Below, one piece after another: positions 1 to 9,634 of a DNA stretch of 64,000 nt. This DNA comes from Methanoculleus sp. UBA374. GTDB taxonomy: Archaea > Halobacteriota > Methanomicrobia > Methanomicrobiales > Methanoculleaceae. Every line of letters starts with the position of its first letter. The stretch's first letter is position 1. The DNA is taken from positions 1-64,000 of the forward strand of contig DAYL01000034.1 in NCBI GenBank assembly GCA_002508705.1. The letters are read 5' to 3'. Under the pieces are notes generated by a model. That model had not been told where the DNA came from and did not search any database. It was given only the letters and a program-made list of their open reading frames with translations. The translations under genes were made by a program, and so were the position numbers.

Positions 1-193
1 TGTTAAATAAAAGAACTCAATATGTGTCATTTGTTAATAGATAAACATTTATTAATGCCCATGAAACCCGGTGCTCTTCCCGCACCCTTTGCAGGGGTAT
101 AGGGATGCATGAATCGAGAATCGAAGGCGTTCGGGCGGACCGCGACGGGATGATTGTGCCTTTCCCCTCCGGGACGAGCGGGCGGGAGATTGA

Positions 194-1393
194 ATGCTGG
201 TAAGAAACCTCTTTGTCCCCTCTTCATGCCCTCAGGGCGGCAGGGTGACCACATACGTTCTATGGCCGGAAAGCCGGAAGGTTATCATCCGGATCACGAA
301 ACCGGAGTGTTTCACAGTTGAAGAGATCTTTAATGCGGAACTGGAACAAGGTACCGGGGAAGACGAGCTGGTGTTCTCACGATTCGGGGTGAACGGATAC
401 CTGGGCGTGGTATTCAGAGCCCCGGTGCTGGATAAAGCATCGGATACGATGCAGTTGACATATGCCGTCGAGGCCGAAGACGGCCTTGGCGAAGTGCATA
501 CAAAACGGGTGAACCTGATCGGCTCGCCGGTACACGGCCCTCGTCTCGCCGGTGATTCCCCCGGGCCGGCCCTGTCCGCCACAGGGGGCGCCCGGGTTCA
601 TAACGAACGGGATCTGGTCTCTGCCGCAATAGAGCGTATCTACCGCACCATGGGTGTTATCGATGCCGAATTACGGGAGGAGTTCAGGATCGAAGGTCGG
701 CAGATGACGATCTCCTGCAGCGAGCGGATACAGAGATACGACATGGTCCTGATACCCGAAAAGACGTATCTTCTCCCTAAAACGGTGAAATACACGCATG
801 TCGTCCCGTTACGGGTCGCCATCGCCCGGCTGCCGAAACTGGTTCCGGTGCCCGAAGCGGTTGTAACGGCCGACAGTGCATATAAGATCAAGCTGAACCG
901 CCTTGTCCCCGGCGAAAGGTACCTCTTCTCCCTGGAGTATGCTCTCGACAATCCTGAGTTTCTGGATTTGATTGTGGAACGGTCGCATTGCAATACTCTC
1001 TCCACCGGTCCCGACGGCGCCCGGAGTCTCTACGAATTCGGCGTTCTGTTGAAATACCCCGGTCTCCTGAAGCACAACGATGCCTCCCTGGTCTTCCGCG
1101 ACATCGAGGCAGGGGTGGAGATCGATATCCGCCGGGACATCCCGGCAAGGTCGCACCTGCAGTCGTGCGAACGAACGATTGCACGAGACTTGCAGGAACT
1201 CTGTGCCGATCCTCGGTTCCGCTGCTCAATCGAGGTGAGGGGGGATTTTGTGTACGCCGGCTGCCGGCGGTCCGCCGATCCGCTGCCGGAGTTCGTGCAC
1301 GTTGTGCTGCGAACGGATCTATCTCCGGGCAAACCCGCAGCTGCCGGTACGTTATCGTATAAGCGTCGGCATCTTAGGTCTGAAGATCGTTGA
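194..1393 (+). CDS. Hypothetical protein, 399 aa
   Basis: I do not recognise this protein. It is a soluble-looking 399-residue product without an obvious signal peptide or membrane segment. It is rich in short beta-type stretches alternating with charged residues, and carries scattered cysteines but no clear metal motif. The ATG at 194 is preceded by GGAG at a spacing of five bases, which supports this start; an in-frame GTG at 245 is a weaker alternative. It faces away from nothing upstream in the window and is convergent with gltX, leaving about 100 bases between them. An AT-rich stretch at 1-60 could hold its promoter but is rather far. Function unknown; the long uninterrupted frame is the main evidence that it is real. 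Confidence 0.7.
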   Translation: MLVRNLFVPSSCPQGGRVTTYVLWPESRKVIIRITKPECFTVEEIFNAELEQGTGEDELVFSRFGVNGYLGVVFRAPVLDKASDTMQLTYAVEAEDGLGEVHTKRVNLIGSPVHGPRLAGDSPGPALSATGGARVHNERDLVSAAIERIYRTMGVIDAELREEFRIEGRQMTISCSERIQRYDMVLIPEKTYLLPKTVKYTHVVPLRVAIARLPKLVPVPEAVVTADSAYKIKLNRLVPGERYLFSLEYALDNPEFLDLIVERSHCNTLSTGPDGARSLYEFGVLLKYPGLLKHNDASLVFRDIEAGVEIDIRRDIPARSHLQSCERTIARDLQELCADPRFRCSIEVRGDFVYAGCRRSADPLPEFVHVVLRTDLSPGKPAAAGTLSYKRRHLRSEDR

Positions 1394-1496
1394 AGGGGAT
1401 CGCACGGGGCTCTCACGCGAAGATGGGGGCGGTGCGCGGCCGTAGCGTTCCGGACCGGCACCTCTGCCCCTTCTCTCCAGAAAAAGATGAATCGTC

Positions 1497-3185
1497 TTAC
1501 CGGTGCGCGAAGTAGGCGCTCACCCGTCCGCCGTCCGCCGAGTCGACCCGGGCAAACCCGATCCGCTCGAACTGGACGACGTTATCTCTCTCCCCGGCGA
1601 CCAGGGGTTCGCAGAACCCTTCGAGGCTCCCCTCCTGCCGGAGGAGGGTGCAGGGAAGGTTCGCATCCGCCGGCAGCCACTGGATGATCGGCGCCTTATC
1701 CCGCCGGGCATCCTCAAGCGAGTCCCCCGCGTAGGAGACGCGCGGCAGATCTCCGTCCCACGCGATCCTGACGTTGTAGAGGTCTTTTAACCGGACCATG
1801 CTCTTTCCTTCGATATCCGCCTTCGGGAGGAGGACCCTCCCCCCGGCGACGAGGGTCCGGGCCCCCCGGGAGGGATCGCCCGGGTGAAGAGCCGCATGGG
1901 CCTCGCGGCACGGGGCCCCCTCCACGACGACCTCGACCGGGTCGGGCACAAAGAAGTACCGGTTCGCCTTCGGGTCGACGATCTCCTTGTTCCGGGAATA
2001 AAGGTTCTCCCACGAGAACGATATATCGGTCTCCCCGATCCCGATATCGATCATGGCGTTCCGAACCGCCTCCGCCTTGATGCCCCGGCGTGCAATCGCC
2101 CGGAGCGTCCCGAGGTGGATATCGTCCCAGCCGGTGTAGAGGCCGCTCTTGATCCCCTCGCGCATCCCCGACGTCGAGAGGACGACCCCCGATATCCCCA
2201 TCCTGCCGTAGTGGCGATAAACCGGCGGCTCCCAGCCGAAGTAATCGAAGATGTAGCGCTGCCGCCGCGTGTTTGCAATGTGGTCCTTCCCGCGGATCAC
2301 GTGCGTGATCCCGAGCAGGTGGTCGTCCACCGCAACCGAGAAGTTCATCAGCGGAAAGACCGTGGCGTCCACTCTCGGGTGGAGGGGCGCGTTCACGATC
2401 CTCATCGCGGAGTAATCCCGCATCGCCGGGTCGGGGTGGGTGAGGTCCGTCTTCACCCGGACGGTCACGTCGCCCTCATAGAACTCGCCGTCGAGCATCT
2501 GCTGCCAGAGTTCCAGGTTCTCCTCCACCGTCCGCTCCCGGCAGGGGCACGCCTTCCCCCTGAGTTTGAGTTCCCGGAAGCGTTCCGCCTCGCAGACGCA
2601 GACGTAGGCGCCGCCGAGTTCGATGAGCTTCCTGCACCAGTCGTAGTAGATGTCCAGCCGGTCGCTCTGGTAGACGATATCTGTGATCCCGAGCCCCAGC
2701 CACTCGACATCCTCAAGCACCATCCCGTATGCCTCCGGATCAACCCTTCTCGGGTCGGTATCCTCGATACGGAGAACATACCGGCCCCCATACCGCCGCA
2801 CATAGTAATCGTTCAGGACGGAGGCCCGGGCGTGCCCGAGGTGCAGCGGCCCGCTCGGGTTCGGTGCGAACCGCATCACCACACCGTTCCCGGCGCCGGG
2901 CAGGGCGGGCAGTTCCCGCGACGACCGCTCATGCGTCTCGGCGAGCTCGTCGAGGAGTTCGGGGGCTATCTCGAGAAGAAGGCTCTTTCGCTCCTGCTGA
3001 CTCATCGCCGCCACCTTCGCGATCACCTTCGCCGCAAGAGGACCTACCTCCCGGGCCCGGCTCCGGAACTCCGGGTGCTTGCCGAGCACCGTACCGATGA
3101 CCGTCCCGCTCTTCGGGGTGTCGCCGTACTTCACAGCGTTCTGAAGAGCGTAAATGAGGAGCAGGTGCTCGATATCGGCGTCCAT
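1497..3185 (-). CDS. gltX: Glutamyl-tRNA synthetase (archaeal type)
   Basis: Class Ic aminoacyl-tRNA synthetase that charges tRNA-Glu (in many archaea also tRNA-Gln, later amidated). The protein is 562 aa with a helical N-terminal extension of about 95 residues typical of archaeal/eukaryotic GluRS, then the HIGH-type signature FAPNPSGPLHLGHAR, the catalytic Rossmann fold, and a VLSTSGMREGI segment where the KMSKS-like loop lies; the C-terminal half is the beta-barrel anticodon domain. The open frame extends upstream to 3332, but the ATG at 3185 matches family N termini and lies four bases after the idsA stop codon, so I chose it. It is the last gene of the long minus-strand superoperon. Confidence 0.95.
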   Translation of the reverse strand: MDADIEHLLLIYALQNAVKYGDTPKSGTVIGTVLGKHPEFRSRAREVGPLAAKVIAKVAAMSQQERKSLLLEIAPELLDELAETHERSSRELPALPGAGNGVVMRFAPNPSGPLHLGHARASVLNDYYVRRYGGRYVLRIEDTDPRRVDPEAYGMVLEDVEWLGLGITDIVYQSDRLDIYYDWCRKLIELGGAYVCVCEAERFRELKLRGKACPCRERTVEENLELWQQMLDGEFYEGDVTVRVKTDLTHPDPAMRDYSAMRIVNAPLHPRVDATVFPLMNFSVAVDDHLLGITHVIRGKDHIANTRRQRYIFDYFGWEPPVYRHYGRMGISGVVLSTSGMREGIKSGLYTGWDDIHLGTLRAIARRGIKAEAVRNAMIDIGIGETDISFSWENLYSRNKEIVDPKANRYFFVPDPVEVVVEGAPCREAHAALHPGDPSRGARTLVAGGRVLLPKADIEGKSMVRLKDLYNVRIAWDGDLPRVSYAGDSLEDARRDKAPIIQWLPADANLPCTLLRQEGSLEGFCEPLVAGERDNVVQFERIGFARVDSADGGRVSAYFAHR

Positions 3186-3189
3186 GATA

Positions 3190-4155
3190 TCAGAATCCCC
3201 GATTGACAAAGTAATCGGCGATATCTGCAAGGAGATGCTTCTCCTCGGTGTCCGGGAGGATCGCGAGCGCTTCCTTTGCAACGGTCGCCCGCTCGATGGC
3301 CTTGGCCCTGACCTCGTCGATGATGCCCGCATCCTTCAACCGTGCGATCAGGCCGTCGGTCTCCGCGTCCGAGAGAGCCCTCCGGTACGGAGCGAGGTCG
3401 ATCCCTTTCTCGCGCGCCCTGATTGCAATCAGGGTCTGCTTCCCTTCCCGGATGTCCGATGCACGGTCCTTGCCGGTCACCTCGGCGCTGGCGAGAAGAT
3501 CGATGAGATCGTCCTGGATCTGGAAGGCAACGCCGCTGTTTAACCCGAACTGGTAGAGGGCATCGGCCTGTACCGAGGTTGCACCCGCAAGGATTCCCCC
3601 GATGGCGGCAGACGCACCGTAGAGCACGCCCGTCTTCTTGCTGATCATCTCCAGGTATTCGAGATCCGAGACATCGTCTCTCGCTTCAAACGCCATATCC
3701 ATACTCTGCCCCTCGCAGATCTCGGTGCATGTCCGGGCGAGCATCTTCGTGGCCCGAATTTTTGCTGCATCTTTGGATTCCGAGAGACAGAGATACTCGA
3801 ATGCCTTCGCATACAGCACGTCGCCCGCAAGGATGGCCGTCGGCTCATCCCAGACCGTGTGCACCGTCGGGACGCCGCGCCGCACGGCGTCGCCGTCCAT
3901 GATGTCGTCATGGATGAGGGTGAAACTGTGCGTCAACTCAAGCGCGAGGGCCGCCGGGAGCAGATCGTCCGAACTGCCTTTCCTCACCGCATCCGCAGCA
4001 AGGAGAACGACCGCCGGGCGAAGACGCTTCCCGCCTGCAAGCAGCAGGTGGGCGCTCGCCTGGAAGAGGTCGCCATGGACATCTCCAAAGTAGCGGTGGA
4101 TCACCTTGTCGATTATGTCAGCATTCTTCTCCAGGTAGTCTTCAAGCATCGTCAT
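3190..4155 (-). CDS. idsA: Short-chain trans-prenyl diphosphate synthase (GGPP/FPP synthase)
   Basis: Condenses isopentenyl diphosphate with allylic diphosphates to make C15-C20 chains for archaeol lipids. The 321-aa all-helical protein shows both aspartate-rich motifs: DDIMD (about residue 80) followed by RRG, and DDLID (about residue 213) followed by the GK(D)R loop. The ATG at 4155 has GGTGA six bases upstream. It lies 10 bases after RNase J and 4 bases before gltX, so it is translated within the same operon as mevalonate kinase, IPK and IPP isomerase, which supply its substrates. Chain-length specificity cannot be settled from sequence alone; a bifunctional FPP/GGPP synthase is usual in methanogens. 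Confidence 0.94.
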   Translation of the reverse strand: MTMLEDYLEKNADIIDKVIHRYFGDVHGDLFQASAHLLLAGGKRLRPAVVLLAADAVRKGSSDDLLPAALALELTHSFTLIHDDIMDGDAVRRGVPTVHTVWDEPTAILAGDVLYAKAFEYLCLSESKDAAKIRATKMLARTCTEICEGQSMDMAFEARDDVSDLEYLEMISKKTGVLYGASAAIGGILAGATSVQADALYQFGLNSGVAFQIQDDLIDLLASAEVTGKDRASDIREGKQTLIAIRAREKGIDLAPYRRALSDAETDGLIARLKDAGIIDEVRAKAIERATVAKEALAILPDTEEKHLLADIADYFVNRGF

Positions 4156-4165
4156 ATCTCATCAC

Positions 4166-5503
4166 CTACTTTATCACTATGTTTTGCCCGTTCCGGAGAA
4201 TATGAAGGTCGTTTCCGAGCGTATACCCGATCTCCTCAGCGAATTTCGCATACTCTCCGGTCATACCGATATCGCCGTGGGACGGGATGACGTGCTGGGG
4301 ATTTAAGAGGTGCAGGAACTCGTAATGGTCCTCCTTGTAAGCATGACCCGAGACGTGCAGGTCATCGAAGATCCGCACACCTGCCATCTTGGCACGGGCC
4401 TCGACGAGATAGCGCTGCCCGTAGTTCATCGGATTCGGGATCACTTTTGCCGAAAAGAGGACCTTGTCGCCCTTCTCCAGTTTGAACGGCGTGTCCCCCA
4501 TCACAATCCTTGTCAGGATGGCGCCCGGCTCCCCCTGGTGGCCGGTGACGATCGGGAGGAACTTGTCTTTCCCGGTCTTCATGATCCGCCGCAGCGTCCG
4601 GTCGACTGTCCGGCGGTTGCCGAACATCGAGAGGCTCTCGGGAAACCCGACCAGTTTCAACTGCTCGGCTGCCGAACTGTAGCGTTCCATCGACCGCCCG
4701 AGCAGGATCGGTTTTCTCCCGATCTCGTGGGCGCACTCGGCGATGGTCTTGACGCGGGAGATATGCGATGAGAACGTCGAGACAAATATCGCGCTCTTAT
4801 CGTCCTCGTAACTCGTGATGGTATCCCGCACGAGGTCCCGTGCGATCTTCTCGCTCGGACAGCGCCCCTTATCGGCAATGTTGACGCTCTCCGTGATGAG
4901 GGCGAGAACCCCCTCCTTCCCGATCTGCCGTAGCCTGGCGAAGTCCGGCGGTTCCCCGAGCACCGGGGTCCGGTCCAGTTTAAAGTCGTTCGCATAGACG
5001 ATTGCGCCCCGCGGCGTATGCAGGACCGGGAAGACGGTATCGATGATCGAGTGCTGGGTCCGCACGAACTCGAGCGTGAGGTGCGGAGAGATGGTGTAAC
5101 GCTGTCCGGCCTTCAGGACGAAGAGCTTATTGTTCACCCCGAACTTCTGTTCGCCCGCTATCTGCTGCCTGATCAGTTCCGAGGTATACGGCGTGCTGAT
5201 GATGGGAGCGTTGTAGCGGTGCGCCAGTTTCGGTATCGCACCGATGTGGTCCAGGTGCCCGTGCGAACAGACGATCGCCTTGACGCTCCCTTCCACCGAA
5301 TTCATGATGGTGTCGTCGGGAATGGCTTTCATCTGGATCAGGTCCAGTGAATGCATGTTCTCGATATCGGCATCCTCGTGGATCATCACCTGGTCGAGGC
5401 GCAGACCCATATCAAAGATGACAATCTCCTTTCCGCAGCGGACGGCAGTCATATTTCTGCCGACTTCGTTATACCCGCCCACTGCTATGATTTCAATATC
5501 CAT
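4166..5503 (-). CDS. RNase J-family beta-CASP ribonuclease
   Basis: Metallo-beta-lactamase/beta-CASP nuclease, 445 aa, of the archaeal RNase J group, which acts mainly as a 5'-3' exoribonuclease in RNA decay. The zinc-binding signature HGHLDHIG is at about residue 80, further metal ligands appear in the TQHSI and YANDFKLD stretches, and the beta-CASP part ends with GHAYKED and PSHGD motifs. The ATG at 5503 is chosen because GGAGG lies five bases upstream; the frame can be extended four codons to a TTG but that would overlap the ribosome binding site. It sits between IPP isomerase and prenyl synthase, a linkage seen in many euryarchaea. Confidence 0.92.
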   Translation of the reverse strand: MDIEIIAVGGYNEVGRNMTAVRCGKEIVIFDMGLRLDQVMIHEDADIENMHSLDLIQMKAIPDDTIMNSVEGSVKAIVCSHGHLDHIGAIPKLAHRYNAPIISTPYTSELIRQQIAGEQKFGVNNKLFVLKAGQRYTISPHLTLEFVRTQHSIIDTVFPVLHTPRGAIVYANDFKLDRTPVLGEPPDFARLRQIGKEGVLALITESVNIADKGRCPSEKIARDLVRDTITSYEDDKSAIFVSTFSSHISRVKTIAECAHEIGRKPILLGRSMERYSSAAEQLKLVGFPESLSMFGNRRTVDRTLRRIMKTGKDKFLPIVTGHQGEPGAILTRIVMGDTPFKLEKGDKVLFSAKVIPNPMNYGQRYLVEARAKMAGVRIFDDLHVSGHAYKEDHYEFLHLLNPQHVIPSHGDIGMTGEYAKFAEEIGYTLGNDLHILRNGQNIVIK

Positions 5504-5533
5504 GTATGCCTCCAAATTCGGATGTTTTTGTGG

Positions 5534-6586
5534 TTAGTCGCTTGTTTCAATCATTTGCCGGGTCAGTCCGGTTATATACGTCCGTGCATGGTGGAGGTCC
5601 CCTATCGTCCTGGACCCCGTCAGGAACATCGCCACCGTTAACTCGCGATGTATCGCCTCGACGGTCGCAAAGAGTGCTTCCTCGCTCTCCATGGCGGGTT
5701 TTAAGAGGGGGAGCGCCATGCCCCCGAGATCCGCCCCGAGCGCGATTGCCTTCGCGATATCGGTTCCTGAGCGCAGTCCGCCCGTTGCAACGATCGGGCC
5801 TCCTGCCGTCCGCACCTCACAGAGGCTTACCACAGTCGGTATGCCCCAGGAGAGGAACGCTTCCCCGAGATCGGCAAGTCCGGTGGCGTTCGCCCGCAGG
5901 CATTCTATCTTTGCCCAGGACGTGCCTCCGTAGCCGCCGATATCGATGGCACTCGCTCCTGCTCCCCGGATTGCCCGCGCAGTTCCGGCGGATATGCCGG
6001 AACCAGTCTCCTTCACGATGACCGGGTGGGAGAATTCTTCGCAGAGATTGCGGAGGGCTTCGAGGCACCCCTCCGCGTTATGATCGCCTTCCGGCTGAAT
6101 CGCTTCCTGAAGTGGATTGACGTGGATGGCGATCGCCTGTGCATCGATCATCTCGACAGCCCGTTCCGCCCATTCGATGCCATGGTCGCGGAGCTGGATG
6201 ATCCCGAGATTCGCGCAGAGGAAGGCATGTGGCGCCTCCTCCCGCACAACAACGAAACTCTCCTCCAGTTCGGGTTTTTCCAGTGCCGCTCGCTGAGAAC
6301 CAACACCCATACCGAGATTGTACCGTTCGGCGGCACGTGCAAGCCGCCGGTTTACCTCGAGGGTGTCCGGATGTCCTCCGGTCATCGCTGCAATGAAGAG
6401 AGGAGAGCCGAGCGATGCGCCGAGGAACCGGGTCCCGGTCTCGATCGCATCAAGGTTGCATTCGGGAAGAGCATTGTGGACAAGCCGAACGTCGCCAAAT
6501 CCGGCGTCGCCCGCCTCGATGGGTTTTTCACAACAGATGACCAGGTGATCTCGTTTCCTCGAAGATGTCGCGGTCTCTCCCGTCAT
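5534..6586 (-). CDS. fni: Type 2 isopentenyl-diphosphate delta-isomerase (FMN-dependent)
   Basis: Interconverts IPP and DMAPP using FMN and NAD(P)H, giving the allylic primer for prenyl synthase. The 350-aa TIM-barrel protein has the family hallmarks: N-terminal RKRDHL, AAMTGGHPD, the GVGSQRAAL stretch, VIVKETGSGIS and the GYGGTSWAKIE flavin-binding region. Its start codon overlaps the stop codon of isopentenyl phosphate kinase (ATGA, 6583-6586), showing translational coupling. Length is normal for the family (330-370 aa). Confidence 0.96.
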   Translation of the reverse strand: MTGETATSSRKRDHLVICCEKPIEAGDAGFGDVRLVHNALPECNLDAIETGTRFLGASLGSPLFIAAMTGGHPDTLEVNRRLARAAERYNLGMGVGSQRAALEKPELEESFVVVREEAPHAFLCANLGIIQLRDHGIEWAERAVEMIDAQAIAIHVNPLQEAIQPEGDHNAEGCLEALRNLCEEFSHPVIVKETGSGISAGTARAIRGAGASAIDIGGYGGTSWAKIECLRANATGLADLGEAFLSWGIPTVVSLCEVRTAGGPIVATGGLRSGTDIAKAIALGADLGGMALPLLKPAMESEEALFATVEAIHRELTVAMFLTGSRTIGDLHHARTYITGLTRQMIETSD

Positions 6587-7347
6587 CGTATCCCTCTTCC
6601 CGTTATGGTCGTTCCGCCGTGCCCGGTTTCGTCAAGGAATCGGGCGATCTTTGAGACATGAAAGATGTGCGACTCGATGCCGGCATCGGCGAGTGTGAGG
6701 AGTTCTGCAATCTTGCCCTGCATACCCCCGGTCACGTCGGTGTTGCTCGATCCGCCGATGGAGAGCGACGCCGCTGTGTCCCGGTCTATGCGCGGGACGA
6801 CCGAGCCGTTCTGCAGCACGCCGGGCACATCCGTTGCAAGCCCCACGCGCCTGCTCCCGAGCGCTGCGGCAAGGCGGGTCACCAGCTGGTCCCCCGACAC
6901 AATGCAGGAGCCCTTCAGACGGTCCATCACCACATCGCCGTGCAGCACGGGCACAATGCCGTGTTCTGTCATTTCGGCAATATGGCGGGTCTCCAGCGAG
7001 ACCAGACGGCCGTCTTCGGTGAGAGCCAGATCGAGCGGGTGGATGCCGATCGCCTCGATGCCTGCATCCCGCAAGGCCTCGACGACCGCGGCGTTCAGGC
7101 GCACGACGGCGGCGTGCGTGTAGTAGACGCCGGGAACATTCTTCCCGGTGAGACCTTTGTTGATGCGGTAGCGCCGGGCCTCCGGGTGCCCGCATGACCC
7201 CGCACCATGGACGAGAACGAGTGCGGCGGCTCCTCGTGCGGCGAGCTGGCCTGCAATCTCGTGCAGGCGGGCGCGATCGATCGCACCGTCTCCCGACTTA
7301 TCGGTGATCACGCTTCCTCCCAGTTTCAGTATCACGGTCTCAGTCAT
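6583..7347 (-). CDS. ipk: Isopentenyl phosphate kinase
   Basis: Amino acid kinase-fold enzyme that phosphorylates isopentenyl phosphate to IPP, the last step of the archaeal modified mevalonate routes. The 254-aa product begins MTETVILKLGGSVITDK, with the nucleotide-binding KLGGS, then HGAGSCGH including the histidine characteristic of IPKs, and a C-terminal TDVTGGMQGK loop. I chose the ATG at 7347, which matches family N termini and overlaps the end of mevalonate kinase by eight bases; the open frame reaches 7440 without an expected homologous extension. Flanked on both sides by isoprenoid genes. Confidence 0.95.
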   Translation of the reverse strand: MTETVILKLGGSVITDKSGDGAIDRARLHEIAGQLAARGAAALVLVHGAGSCGHPEARRYRINKGLTGKNVPGVYYTHAAVVRLNAAVVEALRDAGIEAIGIHPLDLALTEDGRLVSLETRHIAEMTEHGIVPVLHGDVVMDRLKGSCIVSGDQLVTRLAAALGSRRVGLATDVPGVLQNGSVVPRIDRDTAASLSIGGSSNTDVTGGMQGKIAELLTLADAGIESHIFHVSKIARFLDETGHGGTTITGRGIR

Positions 7348-8209
7348 GCTTCTCTTTTCTCGCGCCGTCGGTGTCGATCGTGGTGATGATTGCTTTTCCT
7401 TCGCAGGCTTCGATGGCCCCGGCAACTCGGCTCTTTGCACGCCGCGGGCAGAGGGCGATTATACACCCGCCGCCCCCGGCCCCGGTTATCTTCGCTCCGT
7501 AAGCGCCGCTCGCCCTTGCCGCAAGCACGAGTTTACTGCTTATCGGGTGTCCCACCCCGAGGGCTTCCAGGAGGGCGTTATTCATGTCCATGCATTGCCC
7601 CAGTCCTTTCGGCTGGTTGATGTTATGGAGGGCGGTCAGCGTCACGGCCTCAATGGCGTCCAGTATCGGGTTTGCGATCTCCGGGTGCTTCCGATGAAGG
7701 GCCCCGACCAGCTCCACCATCTTCGCGGTGCTGTGCGGCACCAGGGTATTCCCCACGACGATCTGCAGGCCCTGCGGGGGGAGTCTCCGCTTGGAATTGC
7801 CGGTGATGAGGACCATTCCTCCGTTCGCGGAGACGTAAGTGTCCGTAGGGCTTGCCCGCCCGTTCTGGACCTTCTTCTCGATAGCATACGCGACGTCGGC
7901 GATGTATTCACGGGTGTGCCCGAGACCGAACTCGTCGTTGATCGCAGAGAGCGTCGCCACCGTCACCGCTGCCGATGATCCGAGCCCCGATGAACTCTGC
8001 AGTTGCGAATGGACGTAGACGCTGCCCCGGACGCCCATCCGCTTGAAACACTCATCTATGTAGGGCGATTTTGGGCGTGTCGGGTTCCGGGATTTTCTCA
8101 CCGTGACAAAGACGCGGGGTTTTATCGCCATCGCGACCCCCGGCTTTCCATAGACCACTGCATGCTCGCCGAACAGGAAAACCTTGCCCGGCGCGCTCCA
8201 CGTTGCCAA
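7340..8209 (-). CDS. mvk: Mevalonate kinase
   Basis: GHMP kinase that converts mevalonate to 5-phosphomevalonate. The 289-aa protein shows the N-terminal APGKVFLFGEHAVVYG substrate motif, the ATP-binding loop SSGLGSSAAVTVA at about residue 88, and the C-terminal KITGAGGGGCIIAL motif. The start at 8209 abuts the stop codon of the MEMO1-family gene at 8210. The enzymes between phosphomevalonate and isopentenyl phosphate (dehydratase and decarboxylase, or a decarboxylase alone) are not in this window. Confidence 0.96.
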   Translation of the reverse strand: MATWSAPGKVFLFGEHAVVYGKPGVAMAIKPRVFVTVRKSRNPTRPKSPYIDECFKRMGVRGSVYVHSQLQSSSGLGSSAAVTVATLSAINDEFGLGHTREYIADVAYAIEKKVQNGRASPTDTYVSANGGMVLITGNSKRRLPPQGLQIVVGNTLVPHSTAKMVELVGALHRKHPEIANPILDAIEAVTLTALHNINQPKGLGQCMDMNNALLEALGVGHPISSKLVLAARASGAYGAKITGAGGGGCIIALCPRRAKSRVAGAIEACEGKAIITTIDTDGARKEKHD

Positions 8210-8998
8210 TCACACCACCGCTATCGCCGCATACCCCACTACCTGATTATAGTCTCCCGTCACGTCGCCGCTGGTCGTATACCGTAAGAGTTCCCCCCGC
8301 TCCGCACCGAGCGACCGGCAGGCGATGCACATGGTCGAGATCGGGCCGTAGCCGCACACCGTAGCGCCGGTTTCTCGAAGTCTCCGGTAGAACTCCGATG
8401 TGTCCAGGTTTTTGAGCGCATCGATTGCATAGAGATCCTGCTGGCGGGCTATCCTCTCCGGGACATAATGGGAGAAATCGCTTGAAGCAACGACCCGCAC
8501 GTCTCTTCCTGTCCGCTCCGTCGCCCGGAGTATCTGCCCGGCGAGATCAGTCGCCGCTTCGGGACTCTGGTCGCCCATCAGGATGGGCACAACCCTTGCT
8601 CTCGGGAACCGGTACTTGATAAACGGCATCTGCACCTCGATGGAGTGCTCGCTCTGATGGGATGCCTCATCTATCTCGATATCCAGCACGTCGACAAACG
8701 CCCCGTCAACCTCGACTATTCCGAGAGGCGTCTCCCACGGCACGGCAGAGGCGCAGGTCATGTACCCCCGGTGGCTTGGGCCGATGACAACGAACGTACC
8801 GTCAAAATCAGGTGATATGGTGGAGAAAGCACAGGCTCCGGTCTCCCCCGAGTAGATATACCCTGCATGGGGAGCGACGATTCCCCGGGCGTTGGTCTCC
8901 GGGGCCCTCTTCTGGAAGAACGTTTCCAGCAGTTGCTCCAGATGCCGGGGCTCGGCAGGATAGAACATTCCCGCTACACTGCATGGGCGCATATCCAT
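8210..8998 (-). CDS. MEMO1 family protein
   Basis: Archaeal homologue of the eukaryotic Memo redox/scaffold protein, related in fold to non-haem iron dioxygenases; its reaction in archaea is not settled. About 262 aa with the conserved metal-site-like residues in PHAGYIYSG, GPSHRGY, SEHSIEVQMPF and SSDFSHY, and a cysteine in the CGYGP motif. Start taken at the ATG at 8998; a TTG one codon earlier and an ATG at 8992 are possible. It lies between rpsB and mvk, and the tight linkage with isoprenoid genes is recurrent in archaea, which suggests but does not prove a link to that pathway. Confidence 0.9.
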   Translation of the reverse strand: MDMRPCSVAGMFYPAEPRHLEQLLETFFQKRAPETNARGIVAPHAGYIYSGETGACAFSTISPDFDGTFVVIGPSHRGYMTCASAVPWETPLGIVEVDGAFVDVLDIEIDEASHQSEHSIEVQMPFIKYRFPRARVVPILMGDQSPEAATDLAGQILRATERTGRDVRVVASSDFSHYVPERIARQQDLYAIDALKNLDTSEFYRRLRETGATVCGYGPISTMCIACRSLGAERGELLRYTTSGDVTGDYNQVVGYAAIAVV

Positions 8999-9024
8999 CA
9001 AGGTTGAGCTCTTGTGCTTCGATC

Positions 9025-9633
9025 TTATAACTCTGTCTCAAAGTCTTCGGGAGTGAGCGATGTGGTCACACCGCGCAGGTGGAGCATCTCTTTCGTCAGG
9101 AGGTAGTAGATCATCGAGAGCGCCTTTCTGCCTTTGTTGTTTGTCGGGATGACCACGTCGACGTACTTCGTCATGTTGTTGGTGTCGCAGAGAGCAACAA
9201 TCGGGATACCTGCCTGGACCGCTTCGTTGATCGCCTGGGAGTCGCCGATCGGATCGGTCACCACGATCACGTCGGGCTCGATGTACTTGTTCAGACGCTG
9301 GTTCGTGAGCATCCCCGGGATGAAGCGGCCGATGACCGCCATGCCGCCGATGGTGTCGGCGAACTTCTTTGCGGGGTATTGGCCGTACTGCCGTGAGGTG
9401 ACGACCAGGATCTTTGCCGGTTCATACTGCGAGAGGAACTTTGCTGCAGTCTTAATTCTCTCGTCGGTTGCCTGGATGTCCAGGATGTAGAGCCCATCCC
9501 CGCGTACGCGGTAGATGAACTTCATCATGTCCTTGCTCTTCTGCTGGGTGCCGATGTGCACACCCGCTGCGAGGTACTCTTCCACAGGTACCAGTGGTTC
9601 TTTCAGTTCGATTTCAAGTTCGTTTCCCGTCAA
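9025..9633 (-). CDS. rpsB: 30S ribosomal protein S2
   Basis: Small-subunit protein uS2, 202 aa, the short archaeal form. Diagnostic stretches are [15 protein letters not shown] near the N terminus, then [11 protein letters not shown] and the [10 protein letters not shown] segment. The start appears to be TTG at 9633: the codon lies ten bases after GAGGAG, which is itself the end of the enolase reading frame, and the upstream residues match archaeal S2 N termini. It is separated from the enolase stop by one base. Confidence 0.96.
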   Translation of the reverse strand: MTGNELEIELKEPLVPVEEYLAAGVHIGTQQKSKDMMKFIYRVRGDGLYILDIQATDERIKTAAKFLSQYEPAKILVVTSRQYGQYPAKKFADTIGGMAVIGRFIPGMLTNQRLNKYIEPDVIVVTDPIGDSQAINEAVQAGIPIVALCDTNNMTKYVDVVIPTNNKGRKALSMIYYLLTKEMLHLRGVTTSLTPEDFETEL

Positions 9634-9634
9634 G

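Noticed and set aside
1884..3206. 440-codon plus-strand frame opposite gltX
   Set aside because: Antisense shadow; the minus strand is glutamyl-tRNA synthetase with HIGH-type signature.
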